Shown: positions 39,315 to 48,229, counted from the first letter of the stretch. The stretch: 64,000 nt of DNA from Amycolatopsis rifamycinica (GCF_000695625.1 NZ_JMQI01000011.1:62001-126000); one strand, 5' to 3'. Program-made: numbers and translations. The notes: generated by a model not told the origin, from the sequence alone.

Positions 39315-39986
39315 TCACTCGCCGAAATTGCCGTCCACCAGCTCCTTCGCCTTGTCCAGCGCGGCGGCGGCCTGCGGCCCGCGCGCCCGCACGCGGATGC
39401 GGTCACCCTGGCGTGCCCCGAGCGACATCAGGGCCAGGACGCTGTGGCCGTCGGCCTCCTGGTCACCGAGCCGGACGGTCACCTCGGCGTCGAACTCGCT
39501 GAGCGTGCGCACCAGCACCGCGGCGGGGCGAGCGTGCAACCCGACCTCGTTGCGCAGCTCCAGTTCGATTTCGGCGGCGTCGGCCGGGGCATCGGCGAGG
39601 GTCAGGTCGTCGGGGACGCCGGCCGCCGCGGCGGCTTCGGCCACCGCCTTGCGGTCCTGCCCGGCCTGCGCGGCGACCGCCGCCGCGATCGCGCCCTCCA
39701 CCAGCGGGCCGTCCGCGACGACCGCGGCCGAGGGGCCGGCCAGCGATTCGACGGCGAGCTCGGCCGTCATCTGGGCGCTGCCCAGGTCGTAGAGCAGCAC
39801 GACGCCGTCGCCGGAGTCGGCGCGCTGGGTGGCCGCGACGACCTCGTCGTAGTCCGTGCCGATCGAGCCGTCGGAGAGGCCACCGGCGGGCAGGATGGTG
39901 ACGTCCGGCGCCATCTGGGCGGCCAGTTCGGCCAGGCCTTCGGCGAGCTTGGCGCTGTGCGAAACGAGCACGATTCCCACGCTCAC
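39315..39986 (-). CDS. dhaM: DhaM-type phosphotransfer protein fused to HPr
   Basis: A 223-residue two-domain phosphocarrier: a mannose-type EIIA domain with His10 (VSHSAKLAEG), and an HPr domain with His151 (GLHARPAA). It passes phosphate from PTS enzyme I to the ADP bound in DhaL. Unlike E. coli DhaM there is no enzyme-I-like domain. GTG overlapping the dhaL stop. Confidence 0.92.
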   Translation of the reverse strand: MSVGIVLVSHSAKLAEGLAELAAQMAPDVTILPAGGLSDGSIGTDYDEVVAATQRADSGDGVVLLYDLGSAQMTAELAVESLAGPSAAVVADGPLVEGAIAAAVAAQAGQDRKAVAEAAAAAGVPDDLTLADAPADAAEIELELRNEVGLHARPAAVLVRTLSEFDAEVTVRLGDQEADGHSVLALMSLGARQGDRIRVRARGPQAAAALDKAKELVDGNFGE

Positions 39987-40612
39987 CGGGCGGCCTCCGC
40001 GAACGCCCGCAGCAGCAGCGCCGACGATCGGGCGCCGGGGTCCATGTGCCCCACGGCCCGCTCGCCGAGGTAGGACGCCCGGCCCTTCCGCGGCACCAGG
40101 TCCACTGTGGACTCCGCGCCGGTGTCGGCCGCGTCGGCCGCCGCGGTGAGCACCGCGGCGACGTCCCCGCCGTCGCCGGCCGCCTTCTCCGCGGCCGCCA
40201 CCGCGGGGAGCAGGGCGTCGACCATGGTCGCGTCGCCGCCGACGGCCTTGCCGCGGGCCTGGACGCCTTCGAGGCCGGCGCGCAGGGCGTCCAGCAGCGC
40301 CGGGACGTCGAGGTCACCGGCCCGGCCCAGCTTGGCCGACGCACGCAGGAAAGCCGTGCCGTACAACGGGCCCGCCGCGCCGCCGACCTTGGAGATCAAC
40401 GTCGTCGCGACGAGTTTCAGCACTCCGCCCGGGGTGTCCGGAACCGCGGAATCGAGCGCCGCGACGACGGCCGCGAAGCCGCGGTTCATGTTCTCGCCGT
40501 GGTCGCCGTCGCCGATCGCGCGGTCGAGGTCGATCAGTTCCCCGCGGTGCTCGGCGACCACCGCCGCGGCGGCCCGCACCGCCGCCGCGACCCCCTCGGC
40601 CGTGCAGGCCAT
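39983..40612 (-). CDS. dhaL: Dihydroxyacetone kinase ADP-binding subunit DhaL
   Basis: The 209-residue subunit carries ADP, which DhaM rephosphorylates. The Mg-binding Asp30, Asp35 and Asp37 (DLDRAIGDGDHG) are intact, as are the GGAAGPLYG and VDLVPRKGRASYLGERAVG loops. Start and preceding stop share one base (TGATG). Confidence 0.95.
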   Translation of the reverse strand: MACTAEGVAAAVRAAAAVVAEHRGELIDLDRAIGDGDHGENMNRGFAAVVAALDSAVPDTPGGVLKLVATTLISKVGGAAGPLYGTAFLRASAKLGRAGDLDVPALLDALRAGLEGVQARGKAVGGDATMVDALLPAVAAAEKAAGDGGDVAAVLTAAADAADTGAESTVDLVPRKGRASYLGERAVGHMDPGARSSALLLRAFAEAAR

Positions 40613-41613
40613 CAGAGCCCCCACCGCAGGGCCGCGGTGTTGACCGGGGCGTCCCACAGCTCGGTCAGCTCGTCGTCCAGTTTGAGCAACGTCAGACTCA
40701 TCCCCTGCATCTCGAGGCTGGTGATGTACGGGCCGACCAGCCGGCGCTCGACCACGATCCCACGGTCGGCCAGCAGCCGCTCGGCGATGCCGTGGGCCAG
40801 GTACAGCTCGACGAGCGGGGTGCCGCCCATCGAGTTCGTGAACAGCAGCACGCGGTCGCCCGAGGCGAACGGCAGGTCCGAGACGACCGCCTCGACCATC
40901 CGCGCCACCAGCGCGTCGGCGGGCTCGGCCGGGATCCGTTCGCGGCCGGGCTCGCCGTGGATGCCGATGCCGAACTCGATCTCGTCGTCGTCGAGGTCGA
41001 AGCTGGGGGTGCCGGCGTGCGGCACGGTCGGCGCGGTGAGGGCGACGCCGATCGACCGGACCTGGCCGATCACCTTCTGCGCCAGTGCGGTGACGGCGTC
41101 GAGCGAGTCGCCGCGCTCGGCGGCGGCGCCGGTGATCTTCTCCAGCAGCACCGTGCCGCCCACCCCGCGGCGGCCCGCGGTGTACGTCGAGTCCTTGACC
41201 GCGACGTCGTCGTCGATCACGACGCTGCGCACCTCGAGGCCTTCGGCGGCGGCCAGCTCGGCGGCCGTCTCGAAGTTCAGCACGTCGCCGGTGTAGTTCT
41301 TCACGATGAGCAGCGCGCCGGCTTCGCCGGTGGTCGCGGTGACGGCGGCCTGCACGGCGTCCGGCGTCGGCGAGGTGAACACCGCGCCGGGGACCGCGGC
41401 GGCGAGCATGCCGTGGCCGACGAAGCCGCCGTGCAGCGGCTCGTGCCCGGAGCCGCCGCCGGAGATGACGGCGACCTTGCCCGCGACCGGGGCACCGGCT
41501 CTGATCACGACGTCCGGGTCGTACTGGACGCGGAGGATGTCGGCGTGCGCGGCGGCGAGGCCCCGCAGCGACTCGGCGACCACGTTCGCCGGATCGTTGA
41601 TGATCTTCTTCAC
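40612..41613 (-). CDS. dhaK: Dihydroxyacetone kinase substrate subunit DhaK
   Basis: The 333-residue subunit binds dihydroxyacetone covalently through His219 (GIGIHGEPG). GGGSGHEPLHGGFVGHGM holds the other substrate residues. With DhaL and DhaM it makes dihydroxyacetone phosphate using PEP. GGAGG precedes GTG 41613. First of three tightly coupled genes; no glycerol dehydrogenase or DhaR regulator is adjacent. Confidence 0.95.
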   Translation of the reverse strand: MKKIINDPANVVAESLRGLAAAHADILRVQYDPDVVIRAGAPVAGKVAVISGGGSGHEPLHGGFVGHGMLAAAVPGAVFTSPTPDAVQAAVTATTGEAGALLIVKNYTGDVLNFETAAELAAAEGLEVRSVVIDDDVAVKDSTYTAGRRGVGGTVLLEKITGAAAERGDSLDAVTALAQKVIGQVRSIGVALTAPTVPHAGTPSFDLDDDEIEFGIGIHGEPGRERIPAEPADALVARMVEAVVSDLPFASGDRVLLFTNSMGGTPLVELYLAHGIAERLLADRGIVVERRLVGPYITSLEMQGMSLTLLKLDDELTELWDAPVNTAALRWGL

Positions 41614-41680
41614 GGCAGCCTCCGGCACATCGGCGGGTGGGGTGCCCCCTTCCTACCTCGCCGCGGGGCCCGCCGCCAGA

Positions 41681-42673
41681 TCAGGGCTTGGGGAGCTTGG
41701 TGACCACGTTCTTCGCGACGGTCACCGCCTTGCCGCACGGGTCGGTGTCGTTGTCGGCATAGCCCTGGTAGTCCACCTGGGCCAGTTCGACGTCGTCGCC
41801 CTGCCACGGCCGGTGCTGCCACTCGACCTTGCACCGGGCCGAGCCCCCGGTCTGCTGCTTCTGGAAGCCGGTCACGCCGTTGCCGAGGTCCACCTTGGAG
41901 TAACCGTCGCCGACGAGCGGGGGCAGGCCCGGCCGGAACCCGACCGTCACCGCCGGGCCCCGATCCTTCCACTCGCACGAGTGCAGGCCCGTGGCCGCGG
42001 GCTTCGCCGACGGCACGACGCCGGTCACCGCCGCGGTGTCGGCCATCGCGCACGGGTCGGCGGTCAGCACGGTGCCCGCGGGCGTCGAGTACTTCTCCGG
42101 CGAGTTGTGCAGCTTCTGGACGACGGCCTCGGCGAATGTCCGCCCGGGACGGCAGGGGTCACCGGCGTAGGTGACCGACACCTCGAGCGCCATGTCCGGG
42201 TTCAGCGCCGTCATCACGGCGACCGTGCAGTCGGTGTCGCCGGTCTCGTTCACCCGCAGCGGCAGCCCGCCGGCCACCCCGGTGGTCTTGTCGGCGCGCG
42301 GCACGATCGTGCTGCCGATCTCCAGCGCGAGCCGCATCTCCTTGCCGCCGGGGTCCTTGACCTTGTTGCTGCAGGTGTCGAAGGCGATGGACGACGGCGA
42401 AGGGTCGTCCTCGACCGTGCCGAGGCCCAGTGCGCCGAGGGCGTCCTTGGTCAGGAACTGGCACGGCTGGATCGTGCGGAGCACGCCGGCCGCCACGGCG
42501 GCGTCGGTGATCGGGCCGTCGGCAACCTGGCCGGAGCCGGCCGCCGCGGGCACCGTCGTCCGGGCGAAGTTGGACTTGCCGAGGTCCGGCCCGCACGCCG
42601 TCAGCGGCAGCGCGAGCGCGGTGACCAGCAGGAACAGCTTCGGGAGACGGCGGCGCCGAACGTCTGGGAACAC
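41681..42673 (-). CDS. DUF3558-type lipoprotein
   Basis: A 330-residue exported lipoprotein: Arg-rich N-terminus, hydrophobic stretch, lipobox LTAC, then two DUF3558-like domains with conserved cysteines (PCQFLTKDALGALGL; DPCAMADTAAVTGV). Common in Pseudonocardiaceae; role unknown. GTG 42673 has TACCGT upstream in leaderless spacing; the longer frame to 43303 is not coding. Confidence 0.85.
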   Translation of the reverse strand: MFPDVRRRRLPKLFLLVTALALPLTACGPDLGKSNFARTTVPAAAGSGQVADGPITDAAVAAGVLRTIQPCQFLTKDALGALGLGTVEDDPSPSSIAFDTCSNKVKDPGGKEMRLALEIGSTIVPRADKTTGVAGGLPLRVNETGDTDCTVAVMTALNPDMALEVSVTYAGDPCRPGRTFAEAVVQKLHNSPEKYSTPAGTVLTADPCAMADTAAVTGVVPSAKPAATGLHSCEWKDRGPAVTVGFRPGLPPLVGDGYSKVDLGNGVTGFQKQQTGGSARCKVEWQHRPWQGDDVELAQVDYQGYADNDTDPCGKAVTVAKNVVTKLPKP

Positions 42674-42720
42674 GCGATGCACGGTAGCGGCACCCGCGCG
42701 CCGCTGTCCGGACAACCCGG

Positions 42721-43011
42721 CTATTCGCCCGCCACCGCCGGTGTGTCGCCCGTCTCGGCCTCCGGCTCGGCCGGCACGACGAGCGGGCGGATCACGGCCC
42801 AGAGGACGAACAGCGCGGCGACCACCAGCATGCCGATCCCGGCCCACAGGTTGATGTTGACGTCGGCCGCCTTCTTGATCTCCTCGTCGGAGGTGAAGCC
42901 GAGGCCCATGACGGTGAGGATGATGCCGTAGACGCCGATCAGCAGGGCGATGATCAGCCGGATGTCGAAGGCGCCTGCCTTGTGTGCGCGCGGCTGCGAC
43001 TCGGTAGCCAT
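42721..43011 (-). CDS. Small two-helix membrane protein, symporter partner
   Basis: A 96-residue protein with two membrane segments (LIIALLIGVYGIILTVMGLGF and MLVVAALFVLWAVI) and an acidic tail. It follows the SSS symporter gene after nine bases, and such small proteins regularly accompany actinobacterial SSS transporters. Probably an accessory subunit; inference from context. Confidence 0.8.
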   Translation of the reverse strand: MATESQPRAHKAGAFDIRLIIALLIGVYGIILTVMGLGFTSDEEIKKAADVNINLWAGIGMLVVAALFVLWAVIRPLVVPAEPEAETGDTPAVAGE

Positions 43012-43020
43012 TCCGACCTC

Positions 43021-44718
43021 CTAGAAGATGGCGTTCAGGGCGATGGTCAGGACGAGCACGATGCCCGCGAGCAGGCCCGGCTTGCGGTACCAGCCCGCGT
43101 TCTCGCCGGTCGCGTCGTGCCGGCGCGTCTCCTTCGGCGTCAGCGAGTAGACGAGGCCCACCAGCTCCTCGTCCGGCTTCGGCTTGGTCGCCAGCGAGAC
43201 GACGACGCTCACCACGATGTCGACGACGAACGCGGTGCCGGCGGCGACGAAGCTGATGCCCTGGCCGGTGAGGCCCAGCACCCCGGCCTGCGAGAGGCCC
43301 CACACCGTGATCGCTGACGCGGTCCCGAGCACCAGGCCGCTCCAGCCGGCGTGCGGGGTCATCCGCTTCCAGAACATGCCGAGGATGAACGTCGCGAACA
43401 GCGGCGCGTTGAAGAAGGAGAACAGGTCCTGCAGGTAGTTCAGGATGTTGCCGGAGTTCGACGCGATGAACGCGGTGCCGATCGCGAGGATCGTGCCGGC
43501 CGACGTCACGATGCGGCCGAGGTTCAGGTAGTAGTGGTCCGGCTTGTCCTTCTTCACGTACGTCTGCCAGATGTCGTACGTGAAGACCGTGTTGAACGAG
43601 CTCAGGTTCGCCGCCATGCCGGCCATGAACGAGGCCAGCAGGCCGGCGATGGCGATGCCGAGCATGCCGTTCGGCAGCAGGTCGCGCATCAGCAGCAGGA
43701 GCGCGTTGTTGAAGGTGACGCCGCTCTCGGCCTTGCCGCCGTCGAGCAGCACCTGCTTGTCCTTAACGTACTCGGACACGGTGACCGCGGCGATCATGCC
43801 GGGGATGATGACGATGAACGGGACCAGCATCTTCGGGAACGCGCCGATGATCGGCGTGCGCCGCGCGGCGGACATGCTCTTCGACGCCATCGCGCGCTGG
43901 ACCTCGACGAAGTTCGTCGTCCAGTAGCCGAAGGAGAGCACGAACCCGAGGCCGAAGACGATGCCCAGCACCGAAAGCACGCTGTTGCCGAAGCCGGTCA
44001 GGTTGTCACCGGGCCACGAGTGCAGCTGCGCGGATCCGCCCGGGCTGTTGGTCACCTTGTCCACCAGGCCCTGCCAGCCGCCCACCTTGACCAGGCCGAT
44101 GATCGTCAGCGGCACCAGCGCGATGACGATGACGAAGAACTGCAGGACCTCGTTGTAGATGGCGGCGGAGAGGCCGCCGAGCGCGGTGTAGGAGAGCACG
44201 ATCGCGGCGGCGACGATGATCGACACCCACAGCGGCCAGCCCAGCAGCAGATTCACCACGCTGGCCAGCAGGAAGAGGTTCGCGCCCGCGATGAGGATCT
44301 GGGCCGCGGCGAAGCTGACGCCGTTGACGAGGTGGGCCGGCTTGCCGAAGCGCCGCCGCATGAACTCCGGGACGCTGCGGACCTTGGAGCCGTAGTAGAA
44401 GGGCATCATCACGATGCCGAGGAACAGCATCGCCGGGATGGCGCCGATCCAGAAGTAGTGCACGGTCGGCAGGCCGTACTGGGCGCCGTTGGCCGACATG
44501 CCCATCACCTCGACCGCGCCGAGGTTCGCCGAGATGAACGCCAGGCCGGTGACCCAGGCGGGCAGCGACCGGCCGGAGAGGAAGAAGTCGAGGCTGCTCG
44601 ACACCTGCCGCCGCGCCAGGTACCCGATGCCGAGCACGAGGACGAAGTAGAACGCCAACTCGATGTAGTCGATCGCGCTCGCGTCGAGACGCAGGTTCGC
44701 ATCGGCCAAGACGAGCAC
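43021..44718 (-). CDS. Sodium:solute symporter (SSS family)
   Basis: A 565-residue transporter with about 13-14 membrane helices (SSLDFFLSGRSLPAWVTGLA; ALGGLSAAIYNEVLQFF is the SSS signature region). It resembles the vSGLT-like sugar or nucleoside group; the substrate is unclear. GTG 44718 is preferred because GGAGG lies eight bases upstream; GTG 44727 sits on that site. Confidence 0.9.
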   Translation of the reverse strand: MLVLADANLRLDASAIDYIELAFYFVLVLGIGYLARRQVSSSLDFFLSGRSLPAWVTGLAFISANLGAVEVMGMSANGAQYGLPTVHYFWIGAIPAMLFLGIVMMPFYYGSKVRSVPEFMRRRFGKPAHLVNGVSFAAAQILIAGANLFLLASVVNLLLGWPLWVSIIVAAAIVLSYTALGGLSAAIYNEVLQFFVIVIALVPLTIIGLVKVGGWQGLVDKVTNSPGGSAQLHSWPGDNLTGFGNSVLSVLGIVFGLGFVLSFGYWTTNFVEVQRAMASKSMSAARRTPIIGAFPKMLVPFIVIIPGMIAAVTVSEYVKDKQVLLDGGKAESGVTFNNALLLLMRDLLPNGMLGIAIAGLLASFMAGMAANLSSFNTVFTYDIWQTYVKKDKPDHYYLNLGRIVTSAGTILAIGTAFIASNSGNILNYLQDLFSFFNAPLFATFILGMFWKRMTPHAGWSGLVLGTASAITVWGLSQAGVLGLTGQGISFVAAGTAFVVDIVVSVVVSLATKPKPDEELVGLVYSLTPKETRRHDATGENAGWYRKPGLLAGIVLVLTIALNAIF

Positions 44719-44839
44719 CCGACCCACCTCCGGCAGTTCTTCTGCAGACAGGACAAGAACCGACAGGAAACAACAGCATCCCGTCGGATCGGGACAGTAC
44801 TGCATGGATTCAGGGTCGGCACGCCGACGTGTCCAAAAT

Positions 44840-44871
44840 GGTCAGAGGGCGCGCCCTCCCCGGCCTTGACC
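44840..44871. terminator. Palindrome/hairpin between symporter and papain-like gene
   Basis: The perfect palindrome GAGGGCGCGCCCTC (44845-44858) is nested inside GGTCA/TGACC arms (44840-44844, 44867-44871). It lies 46 bases after the papain-like stop and may end that transcript. A role as symporter operator is also possible. Confidence 0.45.
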
Positions 44872-44916
44872 AGGAAGAACGCGCCCTCGTTCCACGCGCC
44901 GCGGGAGCGGCCGGGA

Positions 44917-45693
44917 TCAGCGGTCGGTCGGTACGGCGATCTCGCCGTCTTCGGCGATCAGGTGGGCCAGCACTTCGTCGGGCAGGTAGGTCCGGTGCGG
45001 GTAGCCCGGACCCCACGAGTTGAGGATCGGCACGGCGCCGAGTTCGTCGGCCCGCGGGTTGGCGAGCACGGCGTGCACGTCGTCGACCGTCTTGGCCCAG
45101 CGGAACGCCTTGATGCCCTGCTTGGCCTCGGCGGTGTACTTCTCGCGGGTGTGCCAGTCGTCGTCTGCGTAGGACTCGTCCCAGAGGACGTGCCCGGTGT
45201 CCTTGAGCACCTCGGCCGCGGCCCGGACCGACGTGCCGTTCTCGTCGCCGGGGTTGGTCTCGGGCCACTCGTCGCGCTTCTTGGCCGAGTCCCAGAGCCA
45301 GCGGGCCGCGTACTCGCTGCCGTTGAAGATCGACATGCACCGCGACCAGCCGAAGCCGACGCAGGCGCCCTCGTGGCCCTGGTCGTAGAAGGCGTACCAG
45401 GCGTCGGTGTCCGGGGTGCCGCCCGGCTCGAGGCAGACGCAGTGGCCGCCGCGGATCCGGCCGAGCTTCTTGACCCCGGCCTTCGCGATGAAGAACTCGC
45501 CGGACGTCTCGTCCTGTTCCGGCTGGTCGAACGCCGAGTACCAGTTGACGCCGATCACGACCGGCGCGCGGGTGGGCCGGTCCTCTTCGGCCAGCGCCCC
45601 GAGCGGATACCTTTCCACGTGCCGCCAGTCGTCCGGAATGAACCGGCCCAGGCGCGGATCGGCCGGATCGGAACCGAGTGGGCGATAACGCAT
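44917..45693 (-). CDS. Papain-like protein with permuted catalytic blocks
   Basis: A 258-residue soluble protein. It has papain-family blocks in an unusual order: a His block first (VVIGVNWYSAF...RGGHCVCL, His84), then a Gln/Cys block (YDQGHEGACVGFGWS, Gln105 and Cys111, followed by the GTSVRAAAEVLKDTG helix), and last the Asn block (VPILNSWGPGYP, Asn225). Canonical C1 peptidases run Cys-His-Asn. GGAGGAAGTC precedes ATG 45693. No signal peptide, so a cytosolic peptidase or binding protein. Confidence 0.7.
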   Translation of the reverse strand: MRYRPLGSDPADPRLGRFIPDDWRHVERYPLGALAEEDRPTRAPVVIGVNWYSAFDQPEQDETSGEFFIAKAGVKKLGRIRGGHCVCLEPGGTPDTDAWYAFYDQGHEGACVGFGWSRCMSIFNGSEYAARWLWDSAKKRDEWPETNPGDENGTSVRAAAEVLKDTGHVLWDESYADDDWHTREKYTAEAKQGIKAFRWAKTVDDVHAVLANPRADELGAVPILNSWGPGYPHRTYLPDEVLAHLIAEDGEIAVPTDR

Positions 45694-46047
45694 GACTTCC
45701 TCCTCCGTGCAGGCGAAAATGCGCGCAGGCCGGCCGGATGGCATGCGCACCCCGAGCTCGAAGGCGGACTGAAACGTTGGCACGACGTGGAAAGACGGCC
45801 GAGCGCACCACCCTCCGGCCACGCCGGACGCACCGGCGGAACCCCTCGAATCGAGTGTCGCACGACAACGGCGGAAAAGAACCCGAGCTCACCCGAACAG
45901 CGCACAATTCCCGGTGAAAAAGTTTCTGCTGACCACTCGGGTACCTATCGGGTCAAAGATTTCCTGGCGGAGTAATAACCACCGAATCAGATACATCGAT
46001 TTCGGCATCGATTCGGTATCGGCCCCGAGATCCGCCCCTTCGGGCAG
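45694..46047. other. Gene-free stretch with an 8-bp inverted repeat
   Basis: About 350 bases without a credible gene, presumably carrying the promoter of the papain-like gene. ACCGAATC (45981-45988) and GATTCGGT (46010-46017) form an inverted repeat around an AT-richer core. No other structure seen. Confidence 0.5.
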
Positions 46048-46076
46048 CCGCGGGTCGATTTTTCAACGACCCGCGG
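46048..46076 (-). terminator. Intrinsic hairpin after the DUF1653-like gene
   Basis: A perfect 10-bp stem CCGCGGGTCG/CGACCCGCGG (46048-46057, 46067-46076) with a nine-base loop directly follows the DUF1653-like stop. It ends the nucS-DUF1653 transcript. Confidence 0.9.
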
Positions 46077-46292
46077 TCAGTCCGCCACCCGCCGGAAGCG
46101 CGGCACCCGGCCCGCGGGCGTCTCGACCGCCTCGGCGAACATCGCCGCCGGGCGCACCCACAGGCCGTGCTCGCCGTAGAGCGCCCGGTACACCACCAGT
46201 TCTTCTTCGGTCTCGCTGTGCCGGGCCACGCCGAGCACCTCGTACTCGCCGCCCTTGTGGTGGACGTACCGGCCGGGCTCCACGTCGGACAC
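46077..46292 (-). CDS. DUF1653 family protein
   Basis: A 71-residue protein with the DUF1653 pattern (GRYVHHKGGEYEVLG, ARHSETEEELVVYRALYG, GLWVRPAAMF). Role unknown. GTG 46292 lies one base after the nucS stop, so it was co-transcribed with nucS; the mobile element now separates it from the native promoter. Confidence 0.88.
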   Translation of the reverse strand: MSDVEPGRYVHHKGGEYEVLGVARHSETEEELVVYRALYGEHGLWVRPAAMFAEAVETPAGRVPRFRRVAD

Positions 46293-46293
46293 G

Positions 46294-46491
46294 TCAGAAC
46301 AGCCGGAACTCGTCGGACTCGATGCCGCGGAGTTCGTCGTAGTCCAGCGTCAGGCAGCGGATGCCACGGTCCTCCGCCAGCGTGCGGGCCTGTGGCTTGA
46401 TGATCTGGGCCGCGAACACGCCCTGCACCGGCGCCAGGAGCGGGTCGCGGTTGAGCAGCTCCAGGTAGCGGGTGAGCTGCTCGACGCCATC
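46294..46491 (-). pseudogene. nucS: 3' remnant of nucS (mismatch endonuclease NucS/EndoMS)
   Basis: The last 65 codons of nucS, from [20 protein letters not shown] to the terminal ESDEFRLF. The full protein is about 220-230 residues. The N-terminal DNA-binding domain and the catalytic Glu-x-Lys of the RecB-like nuclease, which normally sit just before GEIDGVEQ, are absent. Homology ends at about 46491 and the serine recombinase begins at once, so this is an integration junction. The open frame runs on to a GTG at 46509 with foreign codons (GFHAS). The remainder should lie past the right end of the element, outside the window. NucS is the mismatch-repair nuclease of actinobacteria, and its extreme C-terminus is reported to contact the beta clamp. 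Confidence 0.85.
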
Positions 46492-46500
46492 TGAGGCATG
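46486..46500. other. Predicted attachment junction of the mobile element
   Basis: Left of about 46488 the DNA encodes nucS; to the right it does not. The native codons are expected to read Gly-Glu-Ile-Asp-Gly, whereas here they read Ala-Ser-Asp-Gly. The crossover therefore lies near the Asp-Gly codons. No second copy is in the window, so the core cannot be fixed. Confidence 0.65.
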
Positions 46501-46531
46501 GAAACCCACCGAAAGAAATGTTATACCGAGA

Positions 46532-46546
46532 GTGACATTAAGTCAC
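46532..46546. promoter_or_regulatory. Inverted repeat GTGAC-N5-GTCAC before the recombinase
   Basis: GTGAC (46532-46536) and GTCAC (46542-46546) flank ATTAA, 8 bases before ATG 46555 and about 40 bases from the junction. It could be an integrase or repressor site. Confidence 0.45.
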
Positions 46547-46554
46547 AAACAGTA

Positions 46555-48140
46555 ATGGAGCTAGAACTACCCCCTCCTGATTCTCCCCCCACTCTGGTCC
46601 GCAAAGCGCCGGGCATCTTGCGCGTGGTGATCTACACCCGTATCAGCAAGATCGGGAAGAGCAACAGCACTAACACAAGCATCCAGGTTCAAGAGTGCCT
46701 GAGCGAGCTTCGGTACCTCGCCAAGGACCGGAACGTGCGCATCGTGATCGTCGCCGTCTTCCAGGAGGACGACCGCAGCGCAAGCAAGTACTCGAAGAAG
46801 CCGCGCCCCATGTGGGAGCAGACCGTCAGCTTGGTTGAGGGCAACTGGGTGGATATGGTCATCGGCACTGAGATGGAGCGGATCACCCGGCGCCCCAACG
46901 AGATGAGTGTTCTCATCGACCACGCCGACCCGCAGAAGCCGGGTGGCTCAGGTGACCTTCGTGAGATCAACCTGACCTCTGATGATGTCTTCGACCTGAC
47001 GACGGACAACGGCATCTACCGTGCCCGTCAAGCTGTCGCCCTGGCCGAACGTGAGTCGAACAAGACCTCCAAGCGTCAGCGACGCAAGCAGGCCGAGCGA
47101 GCCAAGGAAGGCTTCAGCCACGGCTCTCGGCGCGCGTACGCCTTTAAGAAGGGCAACAGCGAGCTCGACAAGGAAGGGAAAGAGTTCAAGGGCCTACGCG
47201 CAGCCGGCGGGCGCCGGATGAAGGGCTGGTCCAACAAGGAGATCGCCTTCTGGATGAACGAGAACGGCTACCTGACCACCGAGGGAAAGCTGTTCAACGC
47301 GCTCACCATACGCAACATGCTACGCCGAGTCCGGTACGCACCTTGGCCGGAGGATGAGAACTTCGCCATCCGCGAGCACAAGGGCGACCACTATAAGGCG
47401 CAGTGGAAGCCCGTATGGACACCGGACGAGTGGGAGAGCCTCAAACTCATCGACAAGCTTGGCATGGAGAGTACAAGGACCGCCCAAAGGCGCGGAAGTA
47501 CCTCCTGACCGGCCTGTTGGTCTGTGGTGGGTGCGGCATGACGTTGAACGGCGAGACTAAGCGTGACAAGCCTGAGAAGCCCCTAAGGCCCATCTACCAC
47601 TGTCGTGTTCAAGGTGACACCGAGCGGAAGCGTGGATGCGGTGGAGTCACTATCGGATCGGAGCCACTTGAGGACTTCGTTCTTAGCTGTCTGTTCTTCC
47701 GCCTTGATACACCCGACCTCGGCAAGCTCCTCGACACCAAGCCGGAGACCGGGGAGCGCCTGAAAAAGCTGCTCGAAGACCGCTCACTACTAGAGATGCG
47801 CAAGAAGGACATCCTAAAGGACTACGGCCGCGGTGACATGACACGCGAAGAAATGCTCTTCTCCAAGAGCGAGGCTCAGGCAGCACTTGATGACATCAAC
47901 CACGAGATCGACCAGGTAAGTCGGAGTCACCAGGCGAACGCTCTAGTACCGGTCGACACGACCGTCAAGGAAGCTTGGTTCGCCACCGACAGCCTTCAAT
48001 GGAAGCGCGGCATCATGGACCTGGTGATAGATAAGATCATCATTCAACCGGGTGGAGGCAAGCCATACTACGAATGCCAACTGTCCGACAGGCGCTTCAG
48101 GTTCGACCCCGAGCGCGTTGAAGTGAAATGGAAAGCATAA
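46555..48140 (+). pseudogene. Large serine recombinase (integrase), frameshifted
   Basis: Frame 1 (to a stop at 47508) encodes the resolvase domain (VVIYTRISKIGKSNS with the likely catalytic Ser, EDDRSASKYSKKPRP, MVIGTEMERITRRPNE, ERESNKTSKRQRRKQ) and the start of the recombinase domain. The rest, KYLLTGLLVCGGCGMTLNG with the zinc ribbon and a coiled coil, continues in a different frame up to 48140. The switch lies between about 47455 and 47470, near LIDKLG/GEYKD, and fits loss of one base. No homopolymer or slippery heptamer is evident. An alternative ATG at 46498 touches the junction. It should integrate and excise the element. It may be inactive, or this may be a sequence error. Confidence 0.88.
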
Positions 48141-48203
48141 GCGTCGAAAACGCAATACTACTTCAACAGGGCGGCAATCTGCCTCAAAAGATTTTTATCC
48201 TTT

Positions 48204-48229
48204 AAGCGAAGCGGCACACCGCTTTGCTG
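48204..48229 (+). terminator. Hairpin after the recombinase
   Basis: AAGCGAAGCGG (48204-48214) pairs with CCGCTTTGCT (48219-48228) across a four-base loop, about 65 bases past the recombinase stop. No U-tract. Confidence 0.5.

Noticed and set aside
43351..45975. 874-codon plus-strand frame opposite the symporter and papain-like genes
   Set aside because: Antisense shadow; His/Arg/Asp-rich low-complexity text.
46498..46554. ATG 46498 as the recombinase start
   Set aside because: It lies at the integration junction with GAGG directly against it; ATG 46555 is closer to the conserved domain. It cannot be fully excluded.
47440..47480. Programmed -1 frameshifting in the recombinase
   Set aside because: No slippery heptamer, stem or pseudoknot is evident at the switch; a one-base loss explains it better.
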